A stretch of DNA of 64,000 nucleotides from contig NC_087110.1 in the NCBI RefSeq assembly GCF_963855985.1, forward strand, positions 4,889,001-4,953,000. Direction: 5' to 3'. Numbering within the stretch: position 1 is the first letter of the stretch; every line of letters starts with the position of its first letter. The DNA comes from Ostrinia nubilalis. Taxonomy: Eukaryota > Arthropoda > Insecta > Lepidoptera > Crambidae. The position numbers were made by a program, and so were the translations under genes. The notes under the pieces were generated by a model. That model had not been told where the DNA came from and did not search any database. It worked only from the letters and a program-made list of their open reading frames with translations. This document shows, piece by piece, positions 61,801 to 64,000 of this stretch.

Positions 61801-62683
61801 GTTTGAGCAGCGGTGCCAATCCTTTATGGTTTGCTCGCGATTTGTTAGTTCACGATGTTTGTTACGTAAGATTTATGAGGCGACGGTAAATTAAATTCTG
61901 TTTGTACACTATGTAAATAAACGAGGCTGTGATATGATTTAGGTTTTTTTCAACTGAGAATTCAAGATGTTGTTTTTTTGAATAGAAAAAAAAACTAAAT
62001 ACATAAGTTTAGTTTTATTGGCTATAATGAATGCTGAATTTATTTTTATTTACTCTATTGGAGTCCTACTATGACCAGACATTCTAAGATGTGAGCCGTG
62101 ATATACCTACTCTTATCGACGTCCAAATGTATGGGCAAAATCGATAAAATGGCGTGATAAATAGAATAGAAGAATAGAATGCCAGACATAGAAATAAACA
62201 AGTGGACAATTAACTGCTTGTGCCCCTCTGACAAAAAGGCACCCGCTCAGCGTACATCAAGACCGCCAGGGCTTGTCTTGAAACTGATTTTCAGCAGGCC
62301 TAGGATGCGCGCCGCGATAATCGCTTATTAAAAAAAACTCATTAAAACTCATTTATTTCTGTAAATAGCTTAAAATCTTATCGCGGCGCGCATCCTAGGC
62401 CTACAGCTGACTGATTAATATTCGTAGATAGTAGAAGCACTATTTACGTGGAAATCATTGCGGGACGCCTATGTTCAGCAGTGGACGTCATGTGGATGAA
62501 ATAATGATGACGATGATGAACCACTACAAATATGAAAGTTCTCTACACTAAAAAAATTTAAGTATTTTTTAAATATTTTCGTCCTAATTTTAAGTTATTC
62601 GGTTAAAAGAAGAACAAACTCACCGCTTGACCTAATAGTTTACCGAGCCGAACATTCGTCTTGCGTGCCGAATTCGCGTACAT
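55820..62683 (-). CDS. Small two-helix membrane protein, unidentified
   Basis: Three phase-0/1 compatible exons: 62624-62683, 56502-56637, 55820-56028 (405 bases, 134 residues). The first exon encodes MYANSARKTNVRLGKLLGQA and ends at the donor GCG|GTGAGT. The second encodes SDCLIFWLLSTVTAGLLAVC then IVGTQYFVIEGN, membrane helix 1. The third has MDFFMAIVLCGYSVTVYLLW, helix 2, then a basic aromatic tail (WNRWRRANVNVRLLLSPD) ending FVPRPRYNIV. The second exon may instead end earlier, at KFG|GTAAGC, also in phase, which would shorten the loop by 12 codons. A TATA box lies upstream of the first exon. The start was chosen for the TATA, ATG and donor set. I do not recognise the family; it looks insect-specific. 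Intron 1 is about 6 kb and full of repeats. Confidence 0.65.
57600..58245. mobile_element. Dispersed element with GGGTTCCGT / ACGGAACCC ends
   Basis: Starts TAGGGTTCCGTAGCCAAATG. CAAAAAACGGAACCCTTATA and CTGTCTGTCTGTCC follow. It ends GGTACGGAACCCTTTGTGCG then CACGCACTTGGCCGGTTTTT. These ends are familiar from many lepidopteran genomes. About 650 bp, no protein frame. Confidence 0.65.
58380..58598 (+). mobile_element. MITE family N, copy 3
   Basis: The ends AATGAGGGCTATCG and CGATAGCCCTCATT. Same interior as 11101-11319 and 40187-40412. Confidence 0.8.
58645..58835 (+). mobile_element. RTE-type LINE, 3' end fragment
   Basis: Encodes RSVGRPPIRWIDDLMKVAGS, then LLWKSLGEAFVQQWTSFG and stop, followed by a GAAACGAACGTCGAACGAAC tail. 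Confidence 0.75.
58945..59153 (+). mobile_element. Helitron-like element, third subfamily
   Basis: Contains AATATTATAAAGAGGAAAAC and AAAACTACTGGACCG, and ends GCGAAGCCGCGGGCGGAAAG then TTAG. Confidence 0.5.
59557..59680 (+). mobile_element. MITE family T, copy 2
   Basis: GAGGCTGAGTTGCACCACCT to AGATGGTGCAACCCTGCCT. The core ATAACCGGTGTTTTTTGTAT then GGAGTTTGAC is shared with 61598 and 42105. Confidence 0.7.
59815..59972. mobile_element. Palindromic MITE family M, copy 2
   Basis: The arms TGACGGTAACTTTTAACGTT and AACGTTAAAAGTTACCGTAA flank TCTGCGATACGATTGGTC and its complement. The left outer GAGCCCCGATT is missing. Confidence 0.7.
59980..61400. other. Intron DNA, nothing recognised
   Basis: Inferred large intron of the membrane-protein gene. 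No exon with paired splice sites or repeat pair was found. Confidence 0.3.
61415..61500 (+). repeat. tRNA-like SINE head
   Basis: A box A-like TGAGTAACGTGGCCG and a box B-like GGATTCGAATCCCGTC at tRNA spacing, with no acceptor stem. Confidence 0.4.
61598..61722 (+). mobile_element. MITE family T, copy 3
   Basis: AGGCTGAGTAGCACCACCTA to AAGATGGTGCAGCACAGCCT, with the same core as copy 2. Confidence 0.7.
62296..62406. mobile_element. Short palindromic MITE, GCGCGCC ends
   Basis: The arms AGGCCTAGGATGCGCGCCGC then GATAA, and TTATCGCGGCGCGCATCCTA then GGCCT, are perfect inverted repeats of about 25 bp around an AT-rich core. Confidence 0.75.
62453..62520 (+). mobile_element. RTE-type LINE 3' tail
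   Basis: GACGCCTATGTTCAGCAGTG then GACGTCATGTGGATGAAATA and a GATGATGA tail. Confidence 0.6.
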
Positions 62684-62732
62684 TTTGGACGATACATAGT
62701 CGTTTAAACGCCCACTAGCGTCGTAAAAGTTG

Positions 62733-62739
62733 CTTTATA
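62733..62739 (-). promoter_or_regulatory. TATA box of the membrane-protein gene
   Basis: TATAAAG on the - strand in a GC-flanked context (GGTCGCTATAAAGCAAC), about 50 bases upstream of the ATG at 62683. This predicts transcription starting near 62705. Confidence 0.5.
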
Positions 62740-62865
62740 GCGACCCCCGTCACGGCAGATATACGGTTGCGAACTATGAGAGGGATTCGATGTGTAACGA
62801 TTTTAAATATTTTTATTAAAAGTAACGTTGAAGCTTATGAAAAAGATATATCATCGAGCATGTAG

Positions 62866-63015
62866 TCTTCATCATCATCATCTCAGCCATAGGACGTCCA
62901 CTGCTGAACATAGGCCTCCCCCAATGACTTCCACATCGCACGGTTGGTGCTTCCTGCTACCTTTATGATGTCGTCGGTCCACCTTATTGGTAGACGTCTC
63001 ACGCTGCGTTTTCCG
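62866..63015 (-). mobile_element. RTE-type LINE 3' fragment
   Basis: CATCATCATCATCTCAGCCA, AGGACGTCCACTGCTGAACA and GATGTCGTCGGTCCACCTTA, in inverse orientation just upstream of the TATA-driven exon. Confidence 0.7.
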
Positions 63016-63287
63016 GTACGTACGGTAGTCTTACATAGGTATATCAACGTGAAATTGTGAGCTTCGTCAGTTTACAATATAACGCGTGAGATTGTATAGG
63101 TTAGATTGTAATCTAACTACGTCAGATCATAACCTGACGAAATTCACAATTTTATGGCGGTAGGTATCTATTTAAGTATAATTAATGTTAACATGAATCA
63201 TAACTAACTTAACTAAGTAGAACTAGAGTTAGCTAGAGTTTAGTTAGAGAAAGGTAATTTTGGAGAAATAGATTAAATAGGTTTTAC

Positions 63288-63375
63288 CTGTAAGTGACTC
63301 CTATTCCGAGGGTTCCCAAACCAGAGCCTCAGGGCTTGGAGGACGGTGTACCGAGGGGTCCTTATGGCAGGGTAG
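63288..63375 (-). CDS. Upstream exon, alternative 5' part of the membrane-protein gene
   Basis: The acceptor TTTTGTTCCAG opens a frame of one base plus 29 codons, YPAIRTPRYTVLQALRLWFG then NPRNRSHLQ. It closes at the donor CAG|GTAAAA in phase 0. That is the phase needed to join the helix-1 exon at 56637. A longer isoform starting outside the window could therefore skip the TATA-driven first exon. The peptide is basic and cytosolic in character. Confidence 0.5.
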
Positions 63376-63924
63376 CTGGAACAAAACAATACAAAAACCT
63401 TAATTTTCTCTTTAAATGTGTTTTTTATAATCTTTAAACTTAGCTGTTCTGATTTCATGACGATCAAACATGTAAAAAAGTACATGATTAACTGAACTAG
63501 AGTACAATACGTAAAATAATTTTAAATTCCTTTACCCCATTATCTTGGAATTTGAACCGTACGAAAGCGAGTAAAAACACGTTTATTCCAAGAAAACTCC
63601 ATTCCCGTGTTTCCATGGTTTAAGTATCATATTCCCATTCCCAACCCAAAGGTCCTCCATTCAATTCCCTATTGTGACACTCGAGTAGCATATTAAAATC
63701 ATTTCCCAGTTTGGTTATATCACGGTTTCAGAGAAATTGTTATTAACCATTTCCTAGTACTTATTAATACCCTCATTTTAGCTATTAAAGTTTAATATTA
63801 GTTTTAGTATAAGCGGAATTTGGGAGTTTCAAAGCTCGTGCAAAATTCCTTTATAGAATTCATAAACATTTATTACCATTAAATTTTCCTGTATCTCAAT
63901 TAGAGATGAAACGGATAGTTGTTT

Positions 63925-64000
63925 GGCCGGATACCGGATACCGGATATCCGGCCAGCTGCTAGGCCGGATAGCCGGATATCCGGCGGCCGGATAGTTGGC
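63925..64000. repeat. CCGGATA short tandem cluster
   Basis: Repeated CCGGATA and CCGGATATCCGGC units at the very end of the window, running off the edge. Confidence 0.6.

Noticed and set aside
62865..62885. CRISPR-like or microsatellite regulatory array from CATCATCATC runs
   Set aside because: These runs are the simple-repeat tails of RTE LINE fragments.

Overview
The window looks like nuclear DNA of a moth or butterfly (Lepidoptera). It is AT-rich, its genes are split into short GT-AG exons, and the space between exons is packed with lepidopteran-style mobile DNA: palindromic MITEs, Helitron-like pieces ending in CTAG, tRNA-like SINEs and 3' ends of RTE-type LINEs. All calls come from reading the sequence by eye. 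Exon joins were checked by reading phase, splice dinucleotides and resemblance to known families.

Two genes can be named. HUS1, the checkpoint clamp subunit, lies on the + strand in six exons (32452-36915) and encodes 292 residues. NUP62, the central-channel FG nucleoporin, lies on the - strand in thirteen exons (53610 down to 38281) and encodes 779 residues. They converge, and their poly(A) signals sit about 30 bases apart near 37.6 kb. A third, unnamed gene on the - strand (62683 down to 55820) encodes a small protein with two membrane helices. It has a TATA-driven first exon and a further exon upstream (63288-63375). Three isolated coding exons (5638-5811, 9885-9985, 13053-13166, all -) come from one or more unidentified genes. 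A 20-base first exon at 53837 may share a promoter with NUP62.

The most striking object is a 13.3-kb element at 14499-27783. It is bounded by 834-bp terminal inverted repeats that differ at only five positions by eye, and by a perfect 8-bp target duplication, GGATAGAG. Neither arm has a duplication of its own, so the two arms and everything between them moved as one unit. Inside is a nest of other elements. One 3.7-kb element (22347-26074, 8-bp duplication GTGTAAAC) carries a THAP-type exon and so resembles the P superfamily. It sits inside a 0.74-kb MITE, which sits inside another element carrying a second THAP exon.

A second unusual object is a small secreted-peptide gene (48677-48459, -) lying wholly within a NUP62 intron. 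A diverged inverted copy lies in another NUP62 intron, and the peptide gene's start is itself duplicated head to head. NUP62 also carries a partial duplicate of one coiled-coil exon.

Layout: 1-14.4 kb, sparse exons and repeats; 14.5-27.8 kb, the giant element; 27.8-32.3 kb, repeats; 32.4-38 kb, HUS1; 38-53.6 kb, NUP62; 53.6-64 kb, the membrane-protein gene with repeat-filled introns.
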